A stretch of DNA of 64,000 nt, taken from positions 4,588,001 through 4,652,000 of the forward strand of contig NC_091880.1 of NCBI RefSeq assembly GCF_019399895.1, read 5' to 3'. The notes below the pieces were generated by a model. That model was not told the origin of the DNA, searched no databases, and worked only from the letters and a program-made list of their open reading frames with translations. Shown in pieces: positions 25,162 through 37,701 of this stretch. Position 1 is the stretch's first letter, and each line of letters starts with the position of its first letter. Both the position numbers and the translations under genes were made by a program. Source of the DNA: Cardiocondyla obscurior. Taxonomy: Eukaryota > Arthropoda > Insecta > Hymenoptera > Formicidae.

Positions 25162-28100
25162 CCTATACCTCGCGCGCACATTTGCTTCCTCGCGCTTGCC
25201 AGGCCTCACCGCGGTATTGGTCGTTTCAGAATATTGATATGCCAGGTGTTCCACAACACGGATAAAATTGTAATAAGGTTACGTCCCTCGGTGATCTTAA
25301 GATCGATCTTCGTAAACCCAAAATTTTTTTAAACCCACGATACGAATCGTGGGGTTAAAAAAAAAAAAAAAAAAAAAATTAGCCTGAGAGAATAAGATCG
25401 TTATTTTCTCGTCCCGATCTGAAAAACGTATCGGGTCCCCGTCTATTGATCGATTTCAATTAATTCAGATACCCTGGGCGGATTTAATATTTTATAATCC
25501 CCATGGTACATTCCGGATTAACCGGATCGAGTTGCAGCGGGGTCGAGAGTAGCAAAACAGTGGGAGAGGAATACCAATTCGACTTTGCGCGTGTATTTCT
25601 GCAGAGCTTTCTTTGCAACCAAGGTGTCTTCGTAAATGAACACGAGGAGGGAACGGCGTCGATCGCAGAGGCGATGCTGTTTTTGGCGCGCAAAGATCGC
25701 GTATAGGAAGAAAAGATTTTTCTCCGTCGTGCGTTATCAAGAGAGCTAACAAGGGATATGCAAATGAGGCATTTTTCGCGGCGACTTGGACTCCTCGGGA
25801 GAGAGAAAGGGAGGAAAGAGGTCGGGGAACGTGCGGCGAGATCCCGACATTGAATAATTTCGTGCACTTTTATGCGGAATATAACGCACCCCTTTACAAA
25901 TCTCACGACCGCACTCGGGGAACAATGAATCACGCGTACGAAGCGAGCGCGAGGGCGGGCGGCCGCCCGCCGCCGTTGCGCCGTGATTGTTACGAGGAGC
26001 ACGTACCGCGAGAGGAGGGAAAGAGGGCAAAACTTGAAAATTCTTACCGGGCGGAGAGAAAGCAGAGGGAGGGCCGCGGCGGGATTACGTCTGACGAACT
26101 GAAGAAATATCCGGCGAAATGAATCGCGAGACGCGCCCGGGCGGCGCGTACGTGACAGGGAGAAGCGCATCCGCGAAAAACGTTCGCGCGCTATTTGCGT
26201 CATCGGGCAAAAGTATCGCCTGGCAGGATCAACCCCGACTTCTTTTCGCCCACTTGGGAGAAACGGCCGCGACGAATCTAAACAATAGTGAATTTTAATG
26301 AGACCTGAAACACGGATAAGAACGCGTGCGGATACTAAATCCCACCGGTTTTACGCCCGACCAGCTCTCCTCGGCCCGAAATATACTCGAGAATTTTATT
26401 TGGTACGCGACATATACGTATTGAGACGCAATCGATACCGAGGGACATGCGACATGTCGATATTGAATCGCGAAGTCAATCCCGTTGCTACGATTTGTAT
26501 GCCTCGGCCTCGGGCGGTACTTTTTGATGCTCCGATAATATCGGGGCGGTCGTTAACAACGGCGTATATCGATATTCGGATAGCGCGCGGGTGTATACAC
26601 TAAAAATATCCCGTGACGCGGAAAGCGGCATCTTTAATAAGGATCTATTGCTTAACGGAGCTAAACATATCAGGCGCGTCCGCGACGCGGTGTAGATATC
26701 ACATGCGCAGATTAGGTATATGCAAATTCGAAATCTGATATAGCTTTTTACGAGACGAACCCGACGGAGAGTTCTTTCAATTCGGACGATCGGAAGTACC
26801 GCGTCGTTCGCGAACGTCGCAGCTACAAAGGTTTTACGGATCGTCCGACACGCCGTCATTTTTCACGATGTCTGTCGCATTTTCAACGAGCGGATGTCGC
26901 GTCTGTAATATAAAAGATTTCGCGAAAGCTGGCGATTTCGCGGGTGGATCTCGATCTCGCTCGAGATCCACATCCAAGATTTATTTCTCGCGGGAATGCG
27001 ATCTCGTGCAGTTCGAGCGTGGACACACGTTCCGTAAGCCGTGTTTCGCTATGCATTCCTAGCTCCATGCCGCCGGATGTCGCGGAAGTAGAAATCCCAT
27101 ATATCCCGGGGAGCCGTGGGTCACGATACCCTCGGCGACACAATTGAATCGTACTTTATGCACTCGCTCCTTGTTCCGCGTCGTTCGCTCCGTGAAATTA
27201 ATCGCCCTCCGTACGGCGGCTCGCTGCGCTTTTTACGACACTCGCGAAGGAAAATGGGAAAACAACAGCAATGATTACGCGCGGCGACGTGGGAAAAGGA
27301 GAAGGTGAATAAAATACTGTTTCCATGGGGGAGAGAGTGCTGAAAGAGAGAGGGGGGAGGGGTGGAAGATAAAAACGAACCTGACCGCTTGCGGTACAAC
27401 AAAGATTAATTACCAGATCCGGAAAGCTTTTACCGAGGGACGTCGTGGTTGCCTAATGAAGGAATCAGAGGGTGTTTTCGTTGGGCTCGCTTTAATGCAA
27501 CTACGAGCAGAATTCGCGCGGACCGGCATGCACATGCCTCTGAAGCCGAGCACATGCCATTGGTGAACGTAGGTATGCGTATATGCGCGTGCAATTGCGA
27601 TCGGAGTTACACCCGGTGATGGGCCCTTCGAGGGGGGCATGAGACACCGTCGTATTTTTTTTTCGACCGAAAAATAAAAAACCAAAAAAAAAATTGCAAT
27701 TACCACCACGCCACGTCGTTCGTCACCTGTTACGTAAAACGGTGGTTCGACGAGGGATTCGAAATTTGGGTCCGGAGGATAAGAAATTTTTATCCGATTG
27801 CCACCTCGGATGGAAGTGGCAATCCGCCCGAAGTATCACGGGTTACATGAGAAAGATGTAATCTCGCGAATCCTCTTTGGGCTTGTACGAAGGACCGACT
27901 CTGCCTTCCACAATAAAAAGTAATCGTGTTGCGAATACCCAATTACCTGGCCACTCGAGCGAGCCAAAATCAGCTATATATATATATACCTGTTGCACCA
28001 TTAGAAGAAGATATACTTGGAGGATGGGGCGTGCTTTGCAAAACATACATTATAAAAAAGGAAAAGGGGACGATCGATGACGCCATAAATGTTGTAAACG

Positions 28101-29201
28101 CGGGGACAAAAGTGCTTTTGATCGGTACGTTCGTGAATTATTTCCATCTTCGGGAGGCGACGCTACCACGGCGGAAAATTTCGGAAATGCCGAGGAAGAT
28201 GAAAAGCGCCGCAGGAATGCAGAGCAGATGAGTATACTTTGGAAATTAATATTCAAAATAGCGACTTTTCAACGCGGAGCGAGTTTAAACTTTCGATCGG
28301 TGGAAATAAACGTCAAAGTCCTTTTTGCCGAGCGACGGGGCGTTTTCATTCCCGCGCGTCAAAGCAAAGGTCGACAACCCTCTTACAAACCCCGAATCTT
28401 ATTTTACGAAGTGAAAAACGGAAGTTAACCGGATAATTTTCGGCGCGCCGATAAGAATTATCGTTCCCGGATTTCCGACGTCTCGGACAAACACGGGCTA
28501 ATTTCGCGGCCCTTTCGAAATTTGTCGCTCAGACTTGTTGCCGCGTGCTGTGGAACGCACGAATACCCGAGTTATAACCGGGAAATAAGGGCACGCTGGT
28601 CGTTGACGTCGCCATAGAAATTAAACACCGCTCGGGACAATGTCCAACTTGGCGCATTGTCGCAAAACATACGTTAAAACGATTGACCGGACCGCAACGG
28701 GATTTTGCAATTATCGCGTCCTTTGTCGCACGCGCCACGGCGGACAAAGGAAACGCGGAAGAAATATCGCTTCGGGCAAATTGTACGGCAACGGAAATCA
28801 TGACGCTCGCTTTCAGCAATTGGCAAATTAACAGCAACGGCGAGAGACGAGAGGAGAAAACATCCGTGATGTCTCGAGAAGAAAAAGGCTATAAATCGGG
28901 GAAAACCGCGACCGATTCGTCGAAATAGCGCGCCGTTGCGGAGAAGAGGAAAATAATAACGAGTCGGAGCACGAACAAGTGCGACCAGTCAGACGCAGTT
29001 AGTCATCAGAGTCAACAGAGAATAAAAAAAAAAAAAGTATAGAAGCGGGTACGTGTTACCGAGTGTTAATTAGTTCGAACCGACAAAAAAGTAAAATCGA
29101 GATTCATGTAATCCGCCGAAGTACATTTATCAAGCCGTGAGCCCATCGGTTTATAAAAAATTGCGATTACCAAACTACGAAAAAAAAGTCATGCGACTCA
29201 C

Positions 29202-29239
29202 CGATCTGCCTCAGCGGAGTTGATGAATACTGCCGTTGG
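29202..29239 (-). other. Short exon-like block on minus strand
   Basis: Read on the minus strand, a 38-base segment is bounded by TTATGTTACAG (acceptor) and GTGAGTCG (donor). It resembles the 42-base block at 37702-37743 around the shared AACTCCGCTG/AATTCCGCTG core. It lies just downstream of the larger block at 29357-29507, as its relative does at 37.7-38.2 kb. No expression evidence is available. Confidence 0.3.
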
Positions 29240-29356
29240 CTGTAACATAAAATGCAAAATATTAATATACAGATGCTGATATATCAATTAATAAAGTTAA
29301 CAAAAAAAGAGAATTTTTTCTTTATTAAAGATTTTATTTAAAAAATTGATGCTCAC

Positions 29357-29507
29357 CTAAAAGTTGCTCCGCTGATGCAGGATGCCCATCCCGGGCCTGC
29401 TCCTCCTCTCAGATGGGACGTGTCGTCAGCTTTCCGGACACAAGTCACTCGCGAACACTGGCGGTGACGGCACTTTCGATGATCAGCGGTGAATGCAGTT
29501 GTGTCGT
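29357..29507 (-). other. Exon-like block a on minus strand
   Basis: On the minus strand a T-rich tract ending CAG precedes a 151-base block that ends TTTTAG followed by GTGAGC. Its 3' part, starting CTGAGAGGAGG and containing CAGCGGAGCAAC, is related to blocks at 33236-33468 and about 37982-38195. One frame is open throughout, but the frames of the three blocks are not all open, so a non-coding exon is as likely. Confidence 0.35.
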
Positions 29508-30737
29508 CTGAAAAAAAAAAAAAAATATATATATGTATATACTTTAATAAACGGCAACAATAGAATCGATTATCTGTTAATTCAGGCGTCACATAAATTT
29601 TTTACAGATATAGAACAGGATAGGATCGTGCTAGCTGCGCGTACGATCGTTTACGTGATAAAAATTTTTATCGGATAAAGCGAATATCATATGAATACCG
29701 TTGCTGAGAAAATTAACTAAAAGGACCATTCATCCCGATATTTCTCGCTTCAATTCCGCATCTCTCGTCGAAATCTCAGTGGCTAATTTTTGCGCCCGGA
29801 TTATTATCACTTCCTATTTTTCTTTTTTTTAATTCGCTTTGTTAATCGCTAATTAAGCGTTGGCCCGGCATGCAAAATAGCGGCACAATACATTTCACAG
29901 TCTCGCTACGGTACGAACGCGAATATGCATCTCACGTCACGCCTGTTTTGATTGATATGACTCAGAATTCGTAATTCAAAGCAATACCTCCCGCGTTTCG
30001 AATTTCTAACAACTTCCGTACAAAAATGCATTTTGTGGCGCGCGGGCGCTACAATAAAAGAGTGTAAATGGGAACTTACGAGCAACGGTGGGCTGATTTA
30101 TTGCCGAATTGACTTATTCATCTCCTTCACCAGAACCTCCGGTGTAAGAAGTCACGCGGCCATTGGCCTGCGCCCGGTGCAGAAACCCCGTCGTCTGAGT
30201 TAAGAGAATGAGGAAAAAAAAAAGAAAAAGGTTGCTCCCGTCGGTCGTCAAAGAGTTAGCGCGGTCGGATTCGCAATCTCAAGATTCGAGGCAGTGCGAT
30301 TTGGACTCTCTTATTCAAACCGTATTACAATTCTACTTGGAACGGAACTTGAAAAAGTCGAGCGCGAAAAACCGGGTCCCGCGAATGAAAGAACAGCCGT
30401 ACAAAAGAGATTAATTGGCACTAGGCTGTGAATACGGATCATCGTGTACGCACGTTGCGAATTATCGATTGACGACCGTAAAAACGAACACTTGGCACGG
30501 GAATCTCTCGATTTTTCCGTTTATTTACTCCCGTTTCATGCCCCGTCGCGCACTGGACGCGAAATGGTTCACTTACCATTTGTAGCTGTTGGTTAGGTTA
30601 CAGTAGGTCGATAGGTCTGTCCATCCATCCATCCATCCATCCTTCCTTCCTTCCTTCCTTCCTTCCTTTTGTGACAGTATTCTGGATTTTCTTGAAACAC
30701 TTTAAATCATTTACCATTATATTACACTGTTTTGCTA

Positions 30738-30768
<31 letters not shown>

Positions 30769-30869
30769 ACTATTACTTGAGAGACAAACGACGAAAAAAA
30801 TGACGGTGGATTATCGCGGCAATTTTTTACAATTAAAATTAAGATACACAACAAACGAAATATTCGTTG

Positions 30870-31115
30870 TACAAATTTGCACCCGCGATATTCGTGACAT
30901 TGCTTATTCTCACCGGGACTTTACTCAAATCGTCCTGGATCCCGACACAAGTAACTGGGATGCCAAGAATGTGCCAAGCAGCGAACGAGACGGACCGCAA
31001 TATGTAATGTTCCCCGCGCACTGTATCTTTTTCGAGTACTCAAGAAATCACTTTAAATAAAACGGGACGAAGCCACGACCGCGACGACAAAGACGGGCGA
31101 GGTGCAGATCTCGTG
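30870..31115. repeat. Diverged duplicate, copy 1
   Basis: AATTTGCACCCGCGATATTC and a later segment around ATGTTCCCCGCGCACTGTAT, ending in GACGGGCGAGGT, recur in order at 31705-32015. The copies are clearly related but carry many substitutions and indels. They flank the first exon of the coiled-coil gene. Their origin, transposon or local duplication, is unresolved. Confidence 0.7.
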
Positions 31116-31154
31116 CTCTCAAATTTCAGTTTCTATAAGATTCCGATCGCGAAT

Positions 31155-31262
31155 CTACACTCACGTATCATCGCCCGACCACAAGTACGCGAATCTATTA
31201 CGACGGAACTACACTCGCGTATCGTCGCCCGACTACAAGTACGCGAATCTATTACGACGGAA
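31155..31262. repeat. 54-bp tandem repeat, two units
   Basis: CTACACTC(A/G)CGTATC(A/G)TCG begins each unit, and CGCGAATCTATTACGACGGA ends it before the final A. Units run 31155-31208 and 31209-31262 with about four differences. Because 54 is a multiple of three, the minus strand shows a repeated peptide, which I regard as incidental. Confidence 0.85.
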
Positions 31263-31429
31263 TAAAGAACGAGACTAGTTACACTTGCCTGGCCGAATGT
31301 CGGTATATGGCCAAAGGCGGTGTTCTCTGCAAGACACCACGGTTGATAGGGATCGCAGGGCGAGGCGAGACATACATGTAGGTACGAGACGATATACCGC
31401 GAGAGAACAAACACATGCAGAAGCCTTAA

Positions 31430-31600
31430 TATCCGTCGCGAAATCCGCAGCTCTGCACGTGGTCGGCGTCTTCTCTCAACTGCGCAACGGGTCGCGCAGA
31501 CCGGTGGCCGGAAGAAGCAGGCGATCCACGGAGCGCTCTGATTGGTCGGCGCGCTAGGGTCCCCACCATCTCTATCCGGCTCGACATTTTGTGCCGTAGC
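31430..31600 (+). promoter_or_regulatory. Probable promoter/5'UTR of the coiled-coil gene
   Basis: A GC- and CpG-rich segment immediately precedes the proposed start codon at 31,601. ATTGG (an inverted CCAAT box) lies at 31541-31545 and there is no TATA box at a suitable distance. The transcription start is not resolvable by eye. Confidence 0.35.
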
Positions 31601-34600
31601 ATGAACACGATCGCGGATGATTCACGGGGGTGAGGTGCGGTGAGAGGAGGGGAGGGAAAATCGCCAAGACCGACTGTCCGAGAATGTTAAATATTAAAAC
31701 GGGTGTATAAATTTGCACCCGCGATATTCGTGGTGTCGCTTACTTTCACTGGGCCTTCGCTCGCGTCGTCCTCTATCTCGGCACGAAAGATTGGCTGCGA
31801 TGTATAAGCGCGAGGTCCAAGAATCACTTTTTGAGTCAATTTTCGTCGGCGGAATGAACGCGAACCCTGAGAACTTGCATCATGCGGCGAACGAAACGGG
31901 CAGCGATCTAAAATGTTCCCCCGCGCGCGCTTTATGTTCCTCGAGTTTCTAAAAATCACTTAGTCGAAACGAGACGAGAATGTCGGCCGCGACGGGCGAG
32001 GTACAGATCTACACGGTCTAACAATGACAGTTGCCGGAACCTGCCAAAGAAAATTGTAATAGGAGACTGTCGGAAATGCTCGACGCGGAGTAATACTCGT
32101 CGGACGCTCCGTACGCTAGCGCCCACTACATAACTTTGGCGTCCCGAAGCACTTTTTCGTGACACGAAACGAATTACAGGACGACGAGTGAAAAGGCACA
32201 TGAGTAAAAAAAATAATCGTTCTCGTCTCCGAGTCGACGACGTCGACACTCATTCGTATATGTAAACGCCTATCCGCGATAGAAAATACGCGTAATTGCG
32301 GAGCGATTAAAACAATACGTCCTCGCGCTCGAAGCTCCGCAACGAGACTGACGGATAAAAGTTTCGGCCCCTAGATAGAAAGAGAACAACCGCGTAAAAA
32401 AGTGAGACGGCAATAGACCCGATCGTGTACCGAACGCTGTTTTTTCTCTCGCACGGAGCTCGCGAAAGCGACCGTGCTCGATGCCGAGTTTCGTTTACGT
32501 TTTTTTTTATTAGCTCGCCTTTTTAAGCTTTATTTTGAAGCGTCGTTCTCGAGCTCCCAAATCGTCACCGTTACAAAACTCTTGTTTAAGCCAGCCCCAA
32601 AAATAATCTAACAACCCGAAAAAAAAAAAAAAAAAAAAAAAAAAGCTTTAATTTAGTTATTTAATTTAGTTGAGGAAAGATACTGCGACGAATATTATTG
32701 CCGCGGGATAATATGTCGCGGGATTCTATTACACCCTGTAATTTAATGCCGATGATATATATTAATTCTTATATACTTATCGATCTTGCGAAAGAGAAAG
32801 AAAGAGGAAAATTTTAATTTTCGATATCGCGTTTTAAAATTCCGGTTTCAAGAGCCCCGAAGTATTATCAGATTTTCTATCACGCACAATTCTTTCCCAA
32901 CATTTGTTTTTCAGCTTCATAACGTTGATTTTTACCTTCTTTCTCTCCCGTAATAACCCGAGAGCAAGTAAATAACCAAAGTTTTTCGGGTTGTTAGATT
33001 ATTTTTGGGGCTGGCTTAAACGAGAGTTTTGTAACGGTGACGATCTGGGAGCTCGAGAACGACGCTTTAAAATAAAGTTTAAAAAGGCGAGCTAATAAAA
33101 AAAAACGTAAACGAAACTCGGCATCGAGCACGGTCGCTTTCGCGAGCTCCGTGATCAGAAATACATCTTTAATAGAATAATAATTTTAATAATATTCTAA
33201 AAATAATTTTTTTACATAAAGTAAGCTATACTTACACCTGGTTATTCTGCCATTGCCTGATGCCTCCCAGGCCGCCACCTTCTCTCAGCCTTCGTTTTCC
33301 AGGTCGCATTTATTCCTTCTCCCAGCTGCAGGCTCCGTTGTTGAATCCTGGCCGCCTCCTGTCGACCAACTCCGTTGTCTAGGCCGTCTCTTCTCCTCAC
33401 ACATTCATCAGAATACTCGCACAGCACTCCTGAACACGTTAACCGTATGCGATGTACCGGAGACGATGCTGAAATGATAAATATATAATGAGTTTTCGTT
33501 ACGCAAATTATTCTAGAACAATGACGACTTACTATTCTTAATATTTTATATTAGAAATATTAAATTTTTTTTTTTTTTTTTATCGTGGAAATCTCTAAGA
33601 TATGTTCAATTGATATACATAGTTGTACAGGATGATTTATTACCACGCCGATAAAAAAAAAAAATTAAATTAAATTAAGAACTACGCGAAAATGCGGAGA
33701 GATATTCAAGCGGCTCTTAAATCATGCAAGTTCGTTTTCAAACACGAATATCGCTTTTCTTCTCCGGAGAAAACGAGCTTCCCGGATTACCTTTTTTCCC
33801 CCGCGATATCTGTTGTCGAAGTGTAATTACCCGGAAAAAAAAAAATGCATCGTTTTCCGGCCTTTCAATCGGTTTCGCGAGTTCTTTTATTTTTTTGTAT
33901 TTATTACATGCCCACCCGATTGCAAGCTGCACCTTCTATCTTGACTAAACATCGACAAGACTATTTAAAGTAAGCTAAAGTAATTAAAAAGATTTAGATG
34001 GTTTATAAATACAGCAATTTTAATAAACTCCTATCTCGGTTTTTTTTAAATAAAACTATTATTATTTTATACATCGAAAGGGATTGTTCGACCGATAGTT
34101 TAACGAAAGTATTATATTCACTCAAAATAATTTTCTTCTCTCCAAAAAAAAAAAAAAAAAAGGTTTGCTAGGCAGCCACGAAACGAACAAGTCGTTCATT
34201 AAATTCACTTTCTGTTTACAGTCTCGACCAGACGTCGATGGACAGTAGCATATTGGCTACTGTCGACGAGAGCCGTCGAGTCAGTGACTTGTCGGCCGAA
34301 TCGATGAAGGACGATAACGAGGTGGAAGTGACGTCGTTGGAGGAAGCCAAGTCGGTCATAGCGGCACTTAGGACAAGACAGAGGGCACAGGCCCACCAGA
34401 TCTTTGCCTGGCGAAGGACCCTTAAGTTGCAGGTAAATTTCAATCACCGGGAAGGATTTCTACATGCAAAGGCAATCCCGCTCGACCGCTTCTCGTCTCT
34501 TCTCGATGAAGAATCGTTCGGGGAAACGCGAGGCGATCGATCAAAGCTATTACCAGCGAAAACCATAAAACACGCTCGACCCACGAACCAATGTTGCGGA

Positions 34601-37282
34601 CAGTGAAATATTAGATACACAGTGATCCATTTAGATGCGAACGAGTACATATTTTTGCCGCTTCGCGGTTGAGCGAATGTTTTAAACAAACGCTTACACG
34701 TTTTTAACATCGCGGACACGTACGCGCCGTAATTGGGATATCCATTAAATTAAAATCGCGAATCGATCGAAACGAGAGGAAAGTTTTATCGGACAGCTCG
34801 TTAATCGGGAGCTTAATCAAAGCTCGGTTTTCGCCGGAGATATATATATATATTTTTTTTTTTTATTTTTTTATTCCAGCGGGCGCGCGAAATAGCATTG
34901 CCGCCACGAGTTCGTCGCCGTAAAGAGATTTCCGCACATTTCCGGGATAAGCTAAGGAACGTCTCGTGACGTCCTACGATTTCGCTTCTGGCTTCGCGTG
35001 ACTACCGACGATTCTCGGTTTGCGAGGTAGATTTGCTAGGAGAAAAATAAAAAAAAAAAAAAAAGAAAAAGAAAAAGAAAGAAACTCTCCCCACTAAATT
35101 CACCAGCAATCTGCCAGGAATAATTGCTACGAAATGATCCTTTTTCTTCGGTTACCCGACGTCGGCTAGTCGGGCAAATTATTGATGGGATCAACGACTT
35201 GGACTACATTGTTATCGAACTTAAACGAGGACTATTAATATTGTCGTGACGTATTCATTTGCTGGGAAAAGAACGCGAGTTTTCGTAACGCTGCTCGTTG
35301 GAATTCAGATTTAAAAAGGCGCGATTCTAAATAAAATACACAACCGCAATAATTTTTTTTTTTTTTTTTTTTCTCGCAAAAATATGAACGATAATGCCGC
35401 GTGAATTATTTTAATATTTAATAATCCGCCGATACGCGTTGTCGTGACTAAAAATCTAAATTTTAAAATCAGTCGTTTACGTCGCTTTTTTATTTTTATC
35501 GATAGAACGTCTTAATCATTTTCCCGCTCGTCTTCGAGGTGCGTGACACGCAACGGCGATAACACACTCGGCCGTTTTGAGGCACCGCTCGTGTTCTACA
35601 CAATGGCGAGAGTAATAGACCCATCTTTCGCGAGGGAGGACGGAAGGAAGAGACGTGGGCAATGCTTATGCAGTGCGCCCGGCCGGATACGTACGACATG
35701 TACGTGCACCGTTGTGCAAACACGCGGCTCTGCACGGCGTATATCGACGCGTGCAGGAGTGGAACGCGCCTTCCTCGCAGCTCGATTATACCGGTATCGC
35801 GTTCCGCGCAAAGCAACCGGACTCGAACGGACGTACATAATAACGAGATTTACGCAAATGCGCGCGATGTCCGATTAATAAAAAAGAAAAAAAGAGAGAG
35901 AGAGAGAGAGAGGGAGAAAAAAAAATGTAATCTAATACCGCATTGATCCTGGTGTTTGATGTCCCGCTCGAATAGCGTCATGGAAATTAATTAGCGGCGC
36001 TAAGCAAATATGAATAATAACGGCAGCGAGAGATCGCCGCGCTAATTAATTACTTAATGTCCGAGGCGAAACGCCGGTGGGTTTTTCACGGCTACGAATT
36101 CGCGCCGATGTTAATTTGCCCCGGTGAAAAGCCGCAATTCATTACGCGAATTAATATAGAGGGAGGGGAAAATTGGTAAGAGCGACTATTTCAACGTTAT
36201 CGTGATATTTTGCAGGAGGACCTGGTGGCACGACTGACGCGGGAGAAGGCCGAGCAGCTGCGGACGTTGTCGTCGCAACTTCTCTTGTTCGAGTCTAGAC
36301 TTCGTAGGAAGGAAAAGGAGATTAAGGCTATTATGGGTCAGCGAGATTCAATTATAATACGGCAACAAAGAGTGATCAGGCAGTTACAGAGTAAATGGGC
36401 GGACGGCAGCACGAGCACCAGGGACTCGCCACCTTGCGACGCCCTGGACAGATTAGACAGCCTCGGGGACAGCGATAGCGCCGTCGTGCTCGAGGAAACC
36501 GTGGACGATCCTGCCCCGCCGAGGTGAGCATTTACAGTATTTTATATTAGACACGAACCGACGAAACGTTCTACAGAGCGTCTGGATGGTAATAAAAATG
36601 TAAACATTATCGATCGTCCACGGTAAATTCCGTAAGTAAATACACGTGTTTTTTTATTCAATTCCCCAGGTTTCGTTCTCATATTACCGACGTAACTGTG
36701 ATCCGTTCCGTATCCGACGCGGTGGACCCGTCGTACAAGTACTCGTCAATGCGCCGATGCAACGGCTTCCTTAGAAGACCAGAGATTTTGGAAACCGTGT
36801 ACTCCGTAGAGGAGGACTGCGACAGCGACAATAATCAAGATCCGTCGGAGTCGACGGAGAACTCAGAGTTCGAGGACAAGAGAATGAAAAACTTGGACAA
36901 CGGCAAAGGCAGGCTTCAGGATCTCTACGGTAGTTTTGAGAGGCTCGCGCAAGATACGGATTCTTCACCGAACGAAAGACCCAAAGACGAAAGCCAACAG
37001 GCGCAGGTAAAAAGACGCGAAAAAACCTCGTTTACGCGCGCGAGAACTCGGTTCGCCCGTGTAAATTGACTTTCTGATCGAGAAAATTCTATTTGCCCTT
37101 TTCAGGTGACGTACAATAGGGTAATGAGTAATCACAGATCTGTGACAAAGCCAAAAGACGTCAAGTACAAGAGGATAAATAAAGCAAAGTCGAAAAGTCT
37201 CGAAGAACTCAGAGGACGTCTTAGAAATTGGGTCGAGAAAGGAAATAAAATAGCTATACCATTGGATCAGTCATATGCTTGA
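31601..37282 (+). CDS. Coiled-coil protein, unrecognised family, 353 aa, five exons
   Basis: Proposed exons are 31601-31629, 34222-34432, 36216-36523, 36670-37006 and 37106-37282. Every junction is GT-AG and all phases agree (2, 0, 2, 0), giving 353 residues. The later four exons are the secure part; the 29-base first exon (MNTIADDSRG, donor GTGAGG) was chosen because it supplies a start in the right phase. Residues about 48-141 form a long charged coiled coil rich in Leu, Gln, Arg and Glu. An acidic Ser/Asp segment follows (about 143-182), then a distinctive block (HITDVTVIRSVSDAV and GFLRRPEILETVYSVEED, about 187-232) and a basic C-terminus (KSKSLEELRGRLRNWVEKG). There is no signal peptide or membrane segment. 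I do not recognise the family; a cytoskeletal or scaffold role would be guesswork. It lies head-to-tail with Hen1, about 2.9 kb upstream. Confidence 0.78.
31705..32015. repeat. Diverged duplicate, copy 2
   Basis: Second copy of the sequence at 30870-31115, starting again at AATTTGCACCCGCGATATTC and ending GACGGGCGAGGT. It is longer by several tens of bases through insertions in the middle. It lies in intron 1 of the coiled-coil gene, about 75 bases after the first exon. Confidence 0.7.
32452..33153. mobile_element. Foldback element with about 172-bp arms
   Basis: The left arm (32452 to about 32622) and the right arm (about 32982 to 33153) are nearly perfect inverted copies. They start CACGGAGCTCGCGAAAGCG outside and end CTAACAACCCGAA inside, with about 360 bp of AT-rich spacer. 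No open frame, no recognised transposon end and no obvious target-site duplication were found. It sits inside intron 1 of the coiled-coil gene, so its transcript would fold into a long hairpin. Confidence 0.85.
33236..33468 (-). other. Exon-like block c on minus strand
   Basis: On the minus strand, TTATCATTTCAG precedes a 233-base GC-rich block that ends in CCAGGT followed by GTAAGTAT (or in CCAG before GTGTAAG). Its 3' part starting CTGAGAGAAGG is related to the blocks at 29.4 and 38.0 kb. In the related frame a stop is followed by an ATG (MRPGKRRLREGGGLGG), so a 5' coding exon is conceivable. It is antisense within intron 1 of the coiled-coil gene. Confidence 0.35.
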
Positions 37283-37701
37283 GCTTATATTTTATTTCCT
37301 CCTCCTTTTCCCCCTCCCTCCCCCCTTCGTCCCTCCCATATGAAAGTATCTAAGTTATTATTTTAAGAACGATTGTAATAATTGACTTTTAAGTATCACG
37401 ATAATAATTAATGTACGTTATACATATATAAATTTTGGATTTTTTTTTTTTTTATTACTGAATAAATTCTGTAAAAACTGTAACGATTAAACAACATTTA
37501 TCGACAACATAACTTTTTTAACCAAAAAAGAAAAGAAAAAATAAAAAATCTAAGATAGTATTAGAAATATAATAAGTAAATAATTTATTAAAATTCAGAA
37601 CAGCTAGGTCTGGAATTTAATTTTATTGTGATACTTAAAGGTTAACAGACTTTGAAACGTGATAAGATTGTTTATGAATTGCGCATTTATGTAAGACTTA
37701 C
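37283..37701 (+). other. 3'UTR of the coiled-coil gene and spacer
   Basis: After the TGA at 37280-37282 comes a C/T-rich then AT-rich trailer. AATAAA at 37461-37466 is the likely poly(A) signal, following a T-run. Nothing else is recognised up to the minus-strand block at 37,702. Confidence 0.6.
37461..37466 (+). terminator. Poly(A) signal of the coiled-coil gene
   Basis: AATAAA 179 bases after the stop codon on the same strand, in AT-rich sequence. It is the first canonical signal downstream. Confidence 0.6.

Larger units (their letters stand above)
25162..31400. other. Gene-poor region upstream of the coiled-coil gene
   Basis: No confirmed host exon. A 67-codon forward frame at 25503-25706 has a protein-like composition but no splice or homology support, and the opposite strand is open too. 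Small perfect hairpins lie at 26944-26971 and around 27795-27825. Exon-like minus-strand blocks at 29202-29239 and 29357-29507 are listed separately. (ATCC)n followed by (TTCC)n occupies 30618-30668. Confidence 0.45.

Noticed and set aside
25484..26203. Long 239-codon minus-strand frame
   Set aside because: Arg/Ser/Pro-rich composition, overlapped by open frames on the other strand, no domain and no splice context; typical of CpG-rich non-coding DNA.
30208..30414. 68-codon forward frame as an upstream exon of the coiled-coil gene
   Set aside because: No donor in the phase needed; the ATG-containing exon at 31601-31629 fits the phase and lies closer.
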